The notes under the pieces: generated by a model
The model's input: the letters and a program-made list of their open reading frames with translations, nothing else
The model's database searches: none
Told to the model about the DNA's origin: nothing
NCBI RefSeq assembly: GCF_016595245.1
Contig: NZ_JAENHM010000051.1
Span: forward strand, 62,001 to 126,000
Source: Azospirillum endophyticum
GTDB lineage: Bacteria; Pseudomonadota; Alphaproteobacteria; Azospirillales; Azospirillaceae
Reading direction: 5' to 3'
DNA: 64,000 bases
Part shown: one piece after another, positions 27,405 to 35,377 of the stretch
How positions within the stretch are numbered: position 1 is the stretch's first letter
Layout of the letters: every line of letters starts with the position of its first letter
Translations under genes and position numbers: made by a program

Positions 27405-27989
27405 ATGAAGAAGACCCTGTTTGCCGCCGCCCTGTTCGTCGCGACGGCGACCGGTGCCGTTTCCCCCGCCTTCGCCGCCCCGGTCAGCTACAAGATCGAC
27501 CCGGCGCACACGGCGGTGGCCTTCATCGTCAACCATGTCGGCTTCTCCAACGTGATCGGCCGCTTCAACACGGTCGGCGGCGACGTCGTGTTCGACAAGG
27601 ACGCCGTCGAGAAGAGCACGGTCACCGTCTCCATCGACACCACCAGCGTCGACACCAACCACGCCAAGCGTGACGAGCACCTGCGCTCGCCGGACTTCTT
27701 CAATGCGAAGGAGTTCCCGAAGATGACCTTCAAGAGCACGAAGATCGAGAAGACCGGTGAGAAGACCGGCAAGCTGCACGGCGACCTGACCATGCTGGGC
27801 GTGACCAAGCCGGTGGTGCTGGACGTCACCTTCAACAAGGACGGCGTCAGCCCGGCCAGCAAGATGGAGACCGCCGGCTTCTCCGCCCGCGGCACGGTCA
27901 AGCGCACCGAGTTCGGCATGAAGTACGGCGCCCCGGCCATCGGCGACGACATCCAGCTGCTGATCGAGGTCGAAGCGGTCAAGTCCTGA
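27405..27989 (+). CDS. YceI-family periplasmic lipocalin-like protein
   Basis: The protein has 194 residues with a signal peptide (MKKTLFAAALFVATATGAVS ... AFAA). The mature domain has the YceI pattern: YKIDPAHTAVAFIVNHVGFS, GRFNTVGGDVVFD, VDTNHAKRDEHLRSPDFFNA, FPKMTFKSTKIE, GDLTMLGVTKPVVLDV and EFGMKYGAPAIGDDIQLLIE. YceI proteins form a barrel that binds isoprenoid or fatty-acid-like molecules in the periplasm and are often stress-induced. A GGAG-like ribosome site precedes the ATG. It may pair functionally with the upstream membrane protein. Confidence 0.9.
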   Translation: MKKTLFAAALFVATATGAVSPAFAAPVSYKIDPAHTAVAFIVNHVGFSNVIGRFNTVGGDVVFDKDAVEKSTVTVSIDTTSVDTNHAKRDEHLRSPDFFNAKEFPKMTFKSTKIEKTGEKTGKLHGDLTMLGVTKPVVLDVTFNKDGVSPASKMETAGFSARGTVKRTEFGMKYGAPAIGDDIQLLIEVEAVKS

Positions 27990-28005
27990 TCGCCTGTATA
28001 TGTCT

Positions 28006-28157
28006 CCCTCTCCCGCCCCGGGAGAGGGAAGGGGCCTACCGCGAAGCGGTGGGAAGGGTGAGGGATTAGGCACGGAGCCATGCGGTTCGGGAGTCTTGGA
28101 CCACCCCTCACCCTCCCCACTTCGTGGGTCCCCTCCCTCTCCCGGGACGGGAGAGGG
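28006..28157. repeat. GC-rich palindromic intergenic element, copy 5
   Basis: This 152-bp element of the same family has CCCTCTCCCGCCCCGGGAG and the inverted right end, with inner GGTGAGGG and CCCCTCACCC. The centre shares the text CGGTTCGGGAGTCTTGG with the copy at 25295. It begins 17 bp after the YceI stop and could act as a transcript end for that gene. The remaining 80 bp to the next gene hold a GGACAGGAGG ribosome site. Confidence 0.75.
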
Positions 28158-28237
28158 CTGTTACCGATTGTCGTAGGATGGAGGGGCCGGTTCGCCGGCC
28201 CCTTCGCATATCTGCAGGATGGACAGGAGGACCGGCG

Positions 28238-29239
28238 ATGCCGCAGCTCGTGAACGGCGTTTGGGTGAAGGGCGACATCGCGGCCAGCGAGATCAAGGGC
28301 GGCGCCTTCCACCGCGAGCCGACCCGCTTCCGCGACCGGATCACGCCGGACGGCGCGCCGGATGCCGATGGGAAGCCGACAGTGCCGGCGGTGGCCGGAC
28401 GCTATCACCTCTATGTCTCCTATTTGTGCCCCTGGGCCTCGCGCACGCTGATCTTCCGCGTGCTGAAAGGGCTGGAGGGGGTGGTCGGTGTGTCCGCCGC
28501 CGAGCCGGTGCTGGGCGAGGACGGCTGGGTCTGTGCCGAGGAACAGGACGGCGGACCGCGCGTCGGCCGCTTCCGCCATCACTACAGCCTTTACGTTGCG
28601 AGCGACCCGGCCTACACCGGCAAGGTGTCGGTGCCGGTTCTGTGGGACCGGCAGGAAGGCCGCATCGTCAACAACGAATCGGCCGACATCATCCGCATCC
28701 TGAACGGCGCCTTCGACGGCCTGACCGGCAACCGGCTGGACCTCTATCCCGAGCCGCTGCGGCCGGAGATCGACCGTTGGAACGAGACGGTCTATGCCAG
28801 CGTCAACAACGGCGTCTACCGCTGCGGCTTCGCCAAGTCGCAGGCCAGCTACGACGAGGCCTTCGACGGGCTGTTCGCGACGCTCGACCGGCTGGAGGAG
28901 CGGCTGTCGGCCAGCCGCTATCTGGCGGGGGAATATCTGACCGAGGCCGACTGGCGCCTGTTCGTGACGCTGGTCCGTTTCGACGCCGCCTATCACGGCG
29001 CCTTCAAGTGCAACCTGAGGCGGATCGAGGATTACCCGAACCTGTCGGCCTACCTGCGCGAGCTGTACCAATGGCCGGGCATCCGCGACACGGTGAAGCT
29101 CGATCACATCAAGGCCGGCTACTACACCAACCCGGCAATCAACCCGACGCTGATCGTGCCGAAGGGGCCGGCGCTGGACTTCGACCGCAGCCATGACCGC
29201 GACCGGCTGCCGGGCAAGGGGATCTGGCAGCGCGGGTGA
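28238..29239 (+). CDS. yqjG: Glutathionyl-hydroquinone reductase (Xi-class glutathione transferase)
   Basis: The protein has 333 residues. The family signature YLCPWASR carries the catalytic Cys at residue about 68. Before it lies the typical N-terminal region KGGAFHREPTRFRDRI; after it come VSVPVLWDRQEG, IVNNESADIIRILN and the C-terminal all-helical domain with RRIEDYPNLSAYLRELYQ. These enzymes reduce glutathionyl-hydroquinones with glutathione and help clear quinones. The next gene, a serine esterase, starts 28 bp downstream and may be co-transcribed. Confidence 0.9.
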   Translation: MPQLVNGVWVKGDIAASEIKGGAFHREPTRFRDRITPDGAPDADGKPTVPAVAGRYHLYVSYLCPWASRTLIFRVLKGLEGVVGVSAAEPVLGEDGWVCAEEQDGGPRVGRFRHHYSLYVASDPAYTGKVSVPVLWDRQEGRIVNNESADIIRILNGAFDGLTGNRLDLYPEPLRPEIDRWNETVYASVNNGVYRCGFAKSQASYDEAFDGLFATLDRLEERLSASRYLAGEYLTEADWRLFVTLVRFDAAYHGAFKCNLRRIEDYPNLSAYLRELYQWPGIRDTVKLDHIKAGYYTNPAINPTLIVPKGPALDFDRSHDRDRLPGKGIWQRG

Positions 29240-29267
29240 CGCCCCAACGGCAGGAAGGACGCATTTC

Positions 29268-29939
29268 ATGAGCAGCAGCATCGCAGAGGGCTCCGACGAT
29301 ATCCTGCGCCTGGCCCCGGCCTCGGGTGCGGCGGCGCGGCGACTGGTCATCCTGCTGCATGGCGTCGGATCGTCCGGCGCCGACCTGATGCCGCTCGCCC
29401 AGTCCTGGCGGCAGGCGCTGCCCGGCACCGCCTTCGCGGCACCGGACGCGCCATACCCGTTCGACATGGGCAACGGCCATCAATGGTTCAGCATCGCCGG
29501 CGTGACGGAGGAGAACCGTCCCGGCCGCGTCGCCGCCGCCCTGCCCGCCCTGGCCGGGCTGATCGAGGCCGAACGGTTGCGGGCCGGCGTCACTCCGGCC
29601 GACGTTGCGCTGATCGGTTTCAGCCAGGGCAGCATCATGGCGCTGCATTTCGCCATGACCAGCCCGGAGCGATGCGGCGCGGTCCTCGCCTTCGCCGGCC
29701 GCATCGCCGCGCCGGTTCTGACACCGGACGGATCGGCCCGGCGTCCGCCGGTCCTGATGGTCGGCGGTGCGGCGGACAGCATCATGCCGCCCGCCGTGGT
29801 GCAGGCCGCCGCGGTGCATCTCCGCTCATCCGGCTTTGCGGTGGAGGAGCATCTGCTGCGCGGCGTTCCCCACACCATCACCGCCGCCGGGGCGCAGCTC
29901 GGCCTAAGCTTCCTGCAGCGCGTCCTGCCGTCGGCGTGA
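29268..29939 (+). CDS. Phospholipase/carboxylesterase-family serine hydrolase
   Basis: The protein has 223 residues of the alpha/beta-hydrolase superfamily. RLVILLHGVGSSGADL is the oxyanion region, IGFSQGSIMAL holds the nucleophile Ser, VLMVGGAADSIMP provides the acid and GVPHTIT the His of the triad. Family members hydrolyse short acyl esters or lysophospholipids. A CAGGAAGGA ribosome site sets the start at 29268. Its 3' end overlaps the convergent NnrS gene by 36 bp. Confidence 0.88.
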   Translation: MSSSIAEGSDDILRLAPASGAAARRLVILLHGVGSSGADLMPLAQSWRQALPGTAFAAPDAPYPFDMGNGHQWFSIAGVTEENRPGRVAAALPALAGLIEAERLRAGVTPADVALIGFSQGSIMALHFAMTSPERCGAVLAFAGRIAAPVLTPDGSARRPPVLMVGGAADSIMPPAVVQAAAVHLRSSGFAVEEHLLRGVPHTITAAGAQLGLSFLQRVLPSA

Positions 29940-31112
29940 CCGTCGCGGCCGGGTGAGCAGCACCGCGGCGGTCAGCAGCTGGCCGAGCGTCCAGCAGACC
30001 GCCGCTGCCGTCAGCAGCGTCATCGACGGCCAGCAGACGGCCGACACGCGCAGCATCGCCGCCATGGCGATCAGCGCGACGGCGACGGTCGCGGCGGGCG
30101 GGAAGCGCTCCGGCTCCGCTTCCCGTTGCAGGGTGGTGCGGATCATCATGGTGCTGGCGAGGATGCCGAGGGCGCCCACCCCCAGCATGTGCCAGCCGGC
30201 GGCGGGCGGCAGGCCGAACGGCGCCGCACCGGCGGTCAGCAGCCAGCCAGCGCCGAGGCAGAGATATCCCAGATGCAGGCTGGCGATCTCCGGCTGCCGC
30301 AGCAGCAGATGCGGCTTCCACCGGGCCAGCCGCAGGAGCGCGCTCGCCCCCGCCATCGCCGCCCCGGCGGAGCCGAGCGGCGGCAGCAGGCCGGTGGCGG
30401 CCGACAGCAGGCAGAGGCCGGCTCCGGCGATGCCCATCGCCTCCAGCCGCGGCTGGACGCGGTGTGCGAGGGTGATCCCTTGGCGGCGCAGGGCGCCGGC
30501 CGTCGCGGCGGGGATGACGCGCCCGCCCATGGTCAGCAGCAGCGTGGCGATCAGCAGCAGAGCGACGGGCCGGCCGCCGGTCGGGACAAGGCCCAGTTCC
30601 GACGTCCAGAACAGCGCTTCGGCAACCAGGAAGGCGCCGATCAGCGGACCGAATACCGCATTGTGCCCGCTGCGGCTGGTGCGCAGGAAGGGCAGGCCGG
30701 CGACGGCGAACAGCAGCACGGGATAGGCGAAGCCGATCGGCAGGGAGAATGCCGCCGGCAGGCCGCACAGCAGCGCCAGCCGCCCGCCCAGCCAGGACAG
30801 CAGGGCCGCCGCTGCCATCCGGCGCGTCAGCCGGGTCATCAGGAAGCCGCCGACCACCGCCAGCGCATAGCCCAGCGTCATCTCGTGGGCATGGACCGCC
30901 GGGGACCAGCCCGGCGGCAGCAGGCCGGCGAGCTGCGCCAGCCACAGCGGGACGGCGAGGGCCGCGTAGAGGGCCGCTGCCGGATACATCAGCCGGTGGA
31001 CGCTGGTGACGGGGGAGGCGGCGGGCATGGCGATGGCTTTCGGCAGGGGCAAGCGCGCCAGTGTCGCCGATGGATGGAGAGCCGCGCTTTGAGCCGCAAC
31101 AAATTCGCGCAC
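29904..31112 (-). CDS. nnrS: NnrS-family membrane protein
   Basis: The protein has 402 residues from 31112, or 374 from the ATG at 31028 (MPAASPVTSVH), which I think more likely. There are about eleven to twelve hydrophobic segments. NnrS features: AVHAHEMTLGYALAVVGGFL with metal/haem-binding His, TSRSGHNAVFG, MGGRVIPAATAGALRRQGI and a later GWHMLGVGALGILASTMM. NnrS is a haem-copper membrane protein that eases nitrosative stress in denitrifiers and relatives. It diverges from the Crp/Fnr gene; a TTG-N8-CAA site at 31089-31102 lies in that region, inside the N-terminal codons if the longer start is used. Confidence 0.85.
   Translation of the reverse strand: MREFVAAQSAALHPSATLARLPLPKAIAMPAASPVTSVHRLMYPAAALYAALAVPLWLAQLAGLLPPGWSPAVHAHEMTLGYALAVVGGFLMTRLTRRMAAAALLSWLGGRLALLCGLPAAFSLPIGFAYPVLLFAVAGLPFLRTSRSGHNAVFGPLIGAFLVAEALFWTSELGLVPTGGRPVALLLIATLLLTMGGRVIPAATAGALRRQGITLAHRVQPRLEAMGIAGAGLCLLSAATGLLPPLGSAGAAMAGASALLRLARWKPHLLLRQPEIASLHLGYLCLGAGWLLTAGAAPFGLPPAAGWHMLGVGALGILASTMMIRTTLQREAEPERFPPAATVAVALIAMAAMLRVSAVCWPSMTLLTAAAVCWTLGQLLTAAVLLTRPRRSRRRQDALQEA
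31089..31102. promoter_or_regulatory. FNR/NnrR-type site between nnrS and its regulator
   Basis: TTGAGCCGCAACAA keeps the TTG-N8-CAA spacing of the Crp/Fnr family. Its centre is about 30 bp from a GACACT on the minus strand (31060-31065) that could be the nnrS -10 element. It matches the geometry of the other two sites in this block but has weaker inner symmetry. Confidence 0.45.
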
Positions 31113-31173
31113 GAATGGCTACACTGGGCCGGATAGAGTGTATGAGCCCCCGGACCGAGCCAGGACGACCGCC

Positions 31174-31890
31174 ATGACCCCGCCCCCCGATCCCGCTTCG
31201 CTGCGCGGCATGCCGCTGTTCGCCGGCCTGGACGGTGCCGCGCTGGCGGAGGCGGTCGCGCTGGCCCGGCCGCGCCGCCATGCCCGCGGCACCGCCGTCT
31301 TCGCCCAGGGCGAGCCGGCGGCGGCGGGCCATGCGCTGATCGACGGGCGGGTGAAGATCGTGCAGACCGGTCCCGACGGGCAGCAGGTGGTGATGCGCTT
31401 CATCGGTCCCGGCGAGATGTTCGGGACGCTGGCGATCTTCACCGACGGGCTCTATCCGGCCGATGCGGTGGCCGTGGCCGACTGCGTCGAGCTGTCCTGG
31501 CCGGCGGCCACCATGACCGAGCTGATGGACCGCCATCCGGCCATCGCCCGCAACGCGCTGTCGATCGTCGGCGGCCGGTTGCGCGAGCTGCAGAACCGCC
31601 TGCGCGAGGTGGCGACCGAACGGGTGGAGCGCCGCATCGCCCATGCCCTGCTGCGCCTCGTCCGCCAGGCCGGGCGGCGGGTCGAGGCGGGGGTGGAGAT
31701 CGATTTCCCGCTGTCCAGGCAGGATGTGGCGGAGATGACGGGGACGACGCTGCACACCGTCAGCCGCACCCTGTCGGCCTGGGAAAGCCAGGGCATCGTC
31801 GAGAGCGGCCGGCAGCAGGTGGTGATCCGCAAGCCGCACGCGCTGGTCGCCATCGCCGAGGATCTGCCGCCGGTTCCCAGGAGGGAGTGA
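31174..31890 (+). CDS. Crp/Fnr-family transcriptional regulator (NnrR/Dnr-like)
   Basis: The protein has 238 residues. The N-terminal cyclic-nucleotide-like beta roll (GMPLFAGLDGAALAEAVALA, VFAQGEPA, GPGEMFGTLAIFTDG) is followed by the long dimer helix and a C-terminal HTH (FPLSRQDVAEMTGTTLHTVSRTLSAWESQGIV, in parts). There is no N-terminal Cys cluster, so it is not an oxygen-sensing FNR. That absence plus the neighbours NnrS, hemerythrin and DUF2249 points to an NO-responsive Dnr/NnrR type. Three TTG-N8-CAA sites in the block are its likely targets. The ATG at 31174 is preferred over the one at 31138. Confidence 0.85.
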   Translation: MTPPPDPASLRGMPLFAGLDGAALAEAVALARPRRHARGTAVFAQGEPAAAGHALIDGRVKIVQTGPDGQQVVMRFIGPGEMFGTLAIFTDGLYPADAVAVADCVELSWPAATMTELMDRHPAIARNALSIVGGRLRELQNRLREVATERVERRIAHALLRLVRQAGRRVEAGVEIDFPLSRQDVAEMTGTTLHTVSRTLSAWESQGIVESGRQQVVIRKPHALVAIAEDLPPVPRRE

Positions 31891-31916
31891 CCGTCGCCCA
31901 TTCGATTGTTCGGGGG

Positions 31917-31930
31917 TTGCGGTGGCGCAA
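31917..31930. promoter_or_regulatory. FNR/NnrR-type site ahead of the DUF1858 gene
   Basis: TTGCGGTGGCGCAA is a perfect inverted repeat (TTGCG-N4-CGCAA). TAGGGT at 31953-31958 lies where a -10 element should be if the site is centred near -41.5, as in class II Crp/Fnr activation. This is the best of the three sites in the block. Confidence 0.65.
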
Positions 31931-31991
31931 AGACCGCCGCCGGCCGGGCGGCTAGGGTAGCGGCCTGTCCCCGGCGCTGGAGCATGCCGCT

Positions 31992-32243
31992 ATGAAGGTT
32001 TCCGATCCGGAGCTTTCCGATATGACCATGGCCGCGCTGATGAGCGGCCGGCCGGCGGTGGTGCCGGTCCTGCTGCGCCACGGCCTCGCCTGTCCCGGCT
32101 GCGCCATGGCGCCCTTCATGACGGTGCGCGAGGCGGCCGAGGCCTATGGGCTGGAGCTTTGCGCCTTGCTGGACGAGCTCGCCGCTGCGGCCGGCCGGCC
32201 GGCCTCTTCGACGGAGACCGTCCGATGCACACCGACAGCCTGA
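31992..32243 (+). CDS. DUF1858-domain small protein
   Basis: The protein has 83 residues. The DUF1858/ScdA_N pattern is present: MTMAALMSGRPAVVPVLLRH, then GLACPGCAMAPFMTVREAA with a CPGC pair, followed by a short helix. Such proteins accompany hemerythrins and hybrid-cluster or NO-defence proteins; the Cys pair may bind a metal or cluster. It overlaps the hemerythrin gene by 19 bp, and both are probably expressed from the site at 31917. Confidence 0.82.
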   Translation: MKVSDPELSDMTMAALMSGRPAVVPVLLRHGLACPGCAMAPFMTVREAAEAYGLELCALLDELAAAAGRPASSTETVRCTPTA

Positions 32244-32725
32244 CCGGCCGGATCCTGCATGACGACCACCACCGGGTGATGGAGTTGCTGGACCGGCTCG
32301 ATGCTCTGTTCGCGCGCCATGGCGAGGACAGCCTGCCGGTGCTGACGGCGGAGGACCGGGATACCGTCGCCGCCCTGGCGGCCGAGCTGGACGGCGCGCT
32401 GGAGAGCCATTTCGCGGCGGAGGAGGCGCTGTTCCCGGCGCTGGCCGCGGCGGGTGGGCATGAATGGACGGCCGACCTGCTGGACGACCATGCGCATATG
32501 CGCCCGATCGCCCGCCGGCTCGGCCGGCTCTGCGCGCCCGCCCTGCGGGAGGGGTTCGACTGGGACAGCTGGCCGGTCTTCCGCGGCTTCGGCGAGGAGC
32601 TGGTCCGGGCTCTGGTCCTGCACATCCAGAAGGAGGAGACGACGCTGGTGCCGGCGACCGACGCCCTGCTGTCGGCCGAGGAGGATCGGATCTTCGCCGC
32701 CGCGATGGCGATGGCGGCCGGCTGA
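32225..32725 (+). CDS. Hemerythrin-domain protein
   Basis: The protein has 166 residues. Hemerythrin metal ligands are seen: LHDDHHRVMELLDRLD (first His), LESHFAAEEALFPAL (H-x3-E), DDHAHMRPI, and the C-terminal LHIQKEETTLVPA (H-x4-E type). It is a four-helix di-iron protein that can bind O2 or NO and, like YtfE/RIC, may help repair iron centres damaged by NO. The start at 32225 lies inside the DUF1858 gene, so translation is coupled. Confidence 0.87.
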   Translation: MHTDSLTGRILHDDHHRVMELLDRLDALFARHGEDSLPVLTAEDRDTVAALAAELDGALESHFAAEEALFPALAAAGGHEWTADLLDDHAHMRPIARRLGRLCAPALREGFDWDSWPVFRGFGEELVRALVLHIQKEETTLVPATDALLSAEEDRIFAAAMAMAAG

Positions 32726-32746
32726 GCGTCCGACCCGCTCCGGCGT

Positions 32747-32760
32747 TTGTGCTGGAGCAA
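32747..32760. promoter_or_regulatory. FNR/NnrR-type site ahead of the DUF2249 gene
   Basis: TTGTGCTGGAGCAA keeps TTG-N8-CAA and is followed, like the 31917 site, by AGA. A GTACAG at 32782-32787 is about 30 bp from the centre and could be the -10 element. It lies 75 bp before the DUF2249 start. Confidence 0.5.
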
Positions 32761-32834
32761 AGAAGGGGGCGGCGATCCGGGGTACAGCGGGGCATGGCGA
32801 TCCTGCCGCTTCCCCACAGCCCAGACGGACGACG

Positions 32835-33365
32835 ATGCCGACCACCACCGCCCCCCGCATCAGCCAAGCCCAAACCAGCCAAGCCGAGCCGGTTCTCGAC
32901 CTCCGCGCCATCCCGCCCTATCAGCGCCACCAGCTGATCTTCCAGTCGGTGCAGGATCTGACGCCGGGCGACGGCTTCTCGCTGGTCAACGATCATGACC
33001 CGCGTCCGCTGCACCACCAGCTGCTCAGCCTGTTCGGCGCCGGCTTCTCCTGGGAGTATCTGCAGCAGGGGCCCGAGGTCTGGCAGGTCCGCATCGCCCG
33101 CCCCGAAGGGGCGTCGGCGACCAGCCTGCGCGTGCGGATCGACCGCAACGGCGACGTGACGGTTGCGGCGGCCGACGCGCGGCTGGGACCGGACGGCAGC
33201 GGCGCTTCGGTCTGCGAGGTGACGGACGTCCCGCCCGGCACGCCGGAGGCCGACGTGCTGACGCTGCTGCAGGGCGTGATCCCGCCGGCCGGCGTGGTCA
33301 GCATCGCCTACGAGCGGCTGCTGGCCCGGCGCAACGGGTCCTGCTGTGGGGGAATGTGCGGCTGA
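32835..33365 (+). CDS. DUF2249-domain protein
   Basis: The protein has 176 residues. The first ~85 residues form the DUF2249 domain: LDLRAIPPYQRHQLIFQSVQ, GDGFSLVNDHDPRPLHHQL and FSWEYLQQGPEVWQVRI (a TusA-like small alpha/beta fold). The C-terminal half is a second small domain ending in NGSCCGGMCG, a Cys cluster that could bind metal. DUF2249 proteins are regularly found with NnrS, hemerythrin and NO-respiration genes. The gene has its own predicted Fnr-type site upstream. Confidence 0.82.
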   Translation: MPTTTAPRISQAQTSQAEPVLDLRAIPPYQRHQLIFQSVQDLTPGDGFSLVNDHDPRPLHHQLLSLFGAGFSWEYLQQGPEVWQVRIARPEGASATSLRVRIDRNGDVTVAAADARLGPDGSGASVCEVTDVPPGTPEADVLTLLQGVIPPAGVVSIAYERLLARRNGSCCGGMCG

Positions 33366-33508
33366 GGCCTCCCCGTACCGCCAAAATATACCGCTGGGGA
33401 CCCGCGTACCACTGAGGGCCAGGGTTGCGGCAACCATTCCGGGCCTGTCCGGTTCTGTGTGTGACGCTTCACCGCATCGCACACAGCGCGCCGACCAAGG
33501 AGACAGGC

Positions 33509-34411
33509 ATGGACCGGAAGGACGACACCGTCACGCCGCAGGACCCGCGCCACAAATACCCGCGCCCGCCCTTCAACGGCCAGTCGCAGCCCTGGCCGGG
33601 GCTGGCCCGCGACATGGACCCGCCGCCCGACCATGGCGAGACCAGCTACAAGGGCTCGGGCCGGCTGGCCGGGCGCAAGGCGCTGATCACCGGCGGCGAT
33701 TCCGGGATGGGCCGGGCCGCCGCCATCGCCTATGCCCGCGAGGGCGCCGACGTCGCCATCAATTATTTCCCGACCGAGGAGCCGGATGCCCAGGACGTCG
33801 TCGCGCTGATCGAGGAGGCCGGCCGCAAGGCGGTGGCGATCCCTGGCGACCTGCGCGACGAGGGCTTCTGCCGGACGCTGGTGGCTGATGCCGTCGCCGG
33901 GTTGGGTGGGCTCGACATCCTCGTCTGCAACGCGGCGCGCCAGCAGGCCTTTCCGTCGATCCTCGACATCAGCAGCGAGGAATTCGACGCGACGATGAAG
34001 ACCAACATCTACGCCCCCTTCTGGATCATCAAGGCCGCCCTGCCCCACCTGAAGCCGGGGTCCGTCATCATCGGAACCACGTCGGAACAGGCCTACGACC
34101 CGACGCCGGACCTGTACGCCTATGCCCAGACCAAGGCGGCGACGATGAACTACGTCAAGTCGCTGGCCAAGCAGCTCGCCGACAAGGGAATCCGCGTCAA
34201 CGGCGTGGCCCCCGGCCCGATCTGGACCCCGCTGCAGGTCAGCGGCGGCGCCAGCCAGGAGAAGCTGAAGCAGTTCGGCAGCCGGACCCCGTTCGGCCGT
34301 CCCGGACAGCCGGCCGAGCTTGCCGGCATCTATGTCCAGCTCGCCGCGGAGGACGGCAGCTTCACCACCGGCCATGTCTATGGCGCCGCCGGCGGCAGCG
34401 GCCAGCCGTAA
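33509..34411 (+). CDS. Short-chain dehydrogenase/reductase (YghA-like)
   Basis: The protein has 300 residues. An N-terminal extension (PRPPFNGQSQPWPGLARDMDP) is typical of the YghA/YhdF type. The Rossmann fold follows: LITGGDSGMGRAAAIAYARE (GxxxGxG), CNAARQQ, the catalytic Ser in GTTSEQAYD, Tyr and Lys in YAYAQTKAA, and RVNGVAPGPIWTPL. It reduces or oxidises an unknown carbonyl or alcohol with NAD(P). A CCAAGGAGA ribosome site precedes the ATG. It stands alone. Confidence 0.9.
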   Translation: MDRKDDTVTPQDPRHKYPRPPFNGQSQPWPGLARDMDPPPDHGETSYKGSGRLAGRKALITGGDSGMGRAAAIAYAREGADVAINYFPTEEPDAQDVVALIEEAGRKAVAIPGDLRDEGFCRTLVADAVAGLGGLDILVCNAARQQAFPSILDISSEEFDATMKTNIYAPFWIIKAALPHLKPGSVIIGTTSEQAYDPTPDLYAYAQTKAATMNYVKSLAKQLADKGIRVNGVAPGPIWTPLQVSGGASQEKLKQFGSRTPFGRPGQPAELAGIYVQLAAEDGSFTTGHVYGAAGGSGQP

Positions 34412-34867
34412 GGGGGCGAGCCGGGCGGTCGTCCGGGGGACACCTAACGCGGGGTCCGGGCGAGAGGGAAATCGACGTTCCGGACCTTGGTCCGGGACCG
34501 TCGACCCGGCACAAACCGCATGCCGTCCCAAAGACGTCCATGCGCGAAGGCGGGGGCTGTCGGGGTCGCGACTGGGAGGCATGGGCCGGTACCGTCGAGC
34601 GGCCCATGCCCAAGCTGGGCAAGGCGTCGCTTCGCTCGGCGATGATCCCCCCGTCAGCCTGCCCGGCATAGCCGCCTGACCATCCCAGCCAGACACGCCG
34701 GAGATCACGCGCGCATTCCCGCTGCCGACCACGTCGCGGGACCCGATCCTCACGCCTCGGCCGCGCGCAGCGGGAAAATTAGATTTTTCTCATATTGATG
34801 CGAATGCAGACCGGTCATAGGTGCATTGTTCGTCGCACGACGGGCTTGCCGTCTTCGAAAGCTAGCG
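34412..34867. other. Non-coding stretch ahead of the marR-emrAB operon
   Basis: I see no gene in this ~455-bp stretch. It contains a 16-bp perfect hairpin, CCGGACCTTGGTCCGG, at 34480-34495 without a T-run, about 70 bp after the SDR stop. A short AT-rich patch (AAAATTAGATTTTTCTC) lies at 34775-34795. The marR promoter lies at its right end. Confidence 0.4.
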
Positions 34868-34889
34868 TATCATAAGCAAACTCATTATG
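34846..34889 (+). promoter_or_regulatory. Promoter and candidate MarR operator of the efflux operon
   Basis: TTGCCG (34846-34851) and TATCAT (34868-34873) are 16 bp apart, a fair sigma-70-type promoter. CATAA (34871-34875) and TTATG (34885-34889) form an inverted repeat with a 9-bp centre that overlaps the -10 element. A MarR dimer bound here would block transcription of marR-emrA-emrB. Confidence 0.5.
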
Positions 34890-34900
34890 GGTGTGCTTGT

Positions 34901-35377
34901 ATGACGCCGCGATCCGTTCCTACACTGGGCTTCCTGCTGCACGACGCCGCGCGCTTGCTGCGCAAGAGGTTCGAGCAACGCGCCCGCCATCTCGGGCTGA
35001 CCCGTTCGCAATGGCAGGTTCTGGCCCTTCTCTCGACTTGCGAGGGAATCCACCAGGGCGGCTTGGCCGACCGGCTCGACCTCGAACCGATCACGCTGGT
35101 CCGGCTGCTCGACAAGCTGGAGGCGATCGGGCTGATCGAGCGGCGGCCGCACCCGACCGACCGCCGCCTGCGCCTGCTCCACCTGACCGAAAAAGCGCAC
35201 CCGTTGCTGGTCACCGCGCGCGAGTTGGGCGAGATCACCCGCGCCGAGGCCCTGGAGGGCCTGTCGCCGGAGGATTGCGAGACGCTGATCCGGCTGCTGA
35301 ACACGATAAAATCCAACCTCGTCGCGGCGTGCGATCGCCCGATCGGCGAACAGAAGAGGTCTGTGGAACATGGCTGA
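34901..35377 (+). CDS. MarR-family transcriptional regulator
   Basis: The protein has 158 residues from the ATG at 34901; the longer frame to 34826 would cover the promoter. It has a winged HTH: LTRSQWQVLALLSTCEGIHQ, GGLADRLDLEPITLVRLLDKLE and LIERRPHPTDRRLRLLHLTE with the DxRxR wing motif. Its 3' end overlaps the EmrA-type gene by 8 bp, so it heads the operon and probably represses it until a lipophilic drug or phenolic compound binds. Confidence 0.88.
   Translation: MTPRSVPTLGFLLHDAARLLRKRFEQRARHLGLTRSQWQVLALLSTCEGIHQGGLADRLDLEPITLVRLLDKLEAIGLIERRPHPTDRRLRLLHLTEKAHPLLVTARELGEITRAEALEGLSPEDCETLIRLLNTIKSNLVAACDRPIGEQKRSVEHG

Noticed and set aside
31138-31173. Earlier ATG at 31138 as the start of the Crp/Fnr gene
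   Set aside because: No ribosome site; the ATG at 31174 fits the family N-terminus.
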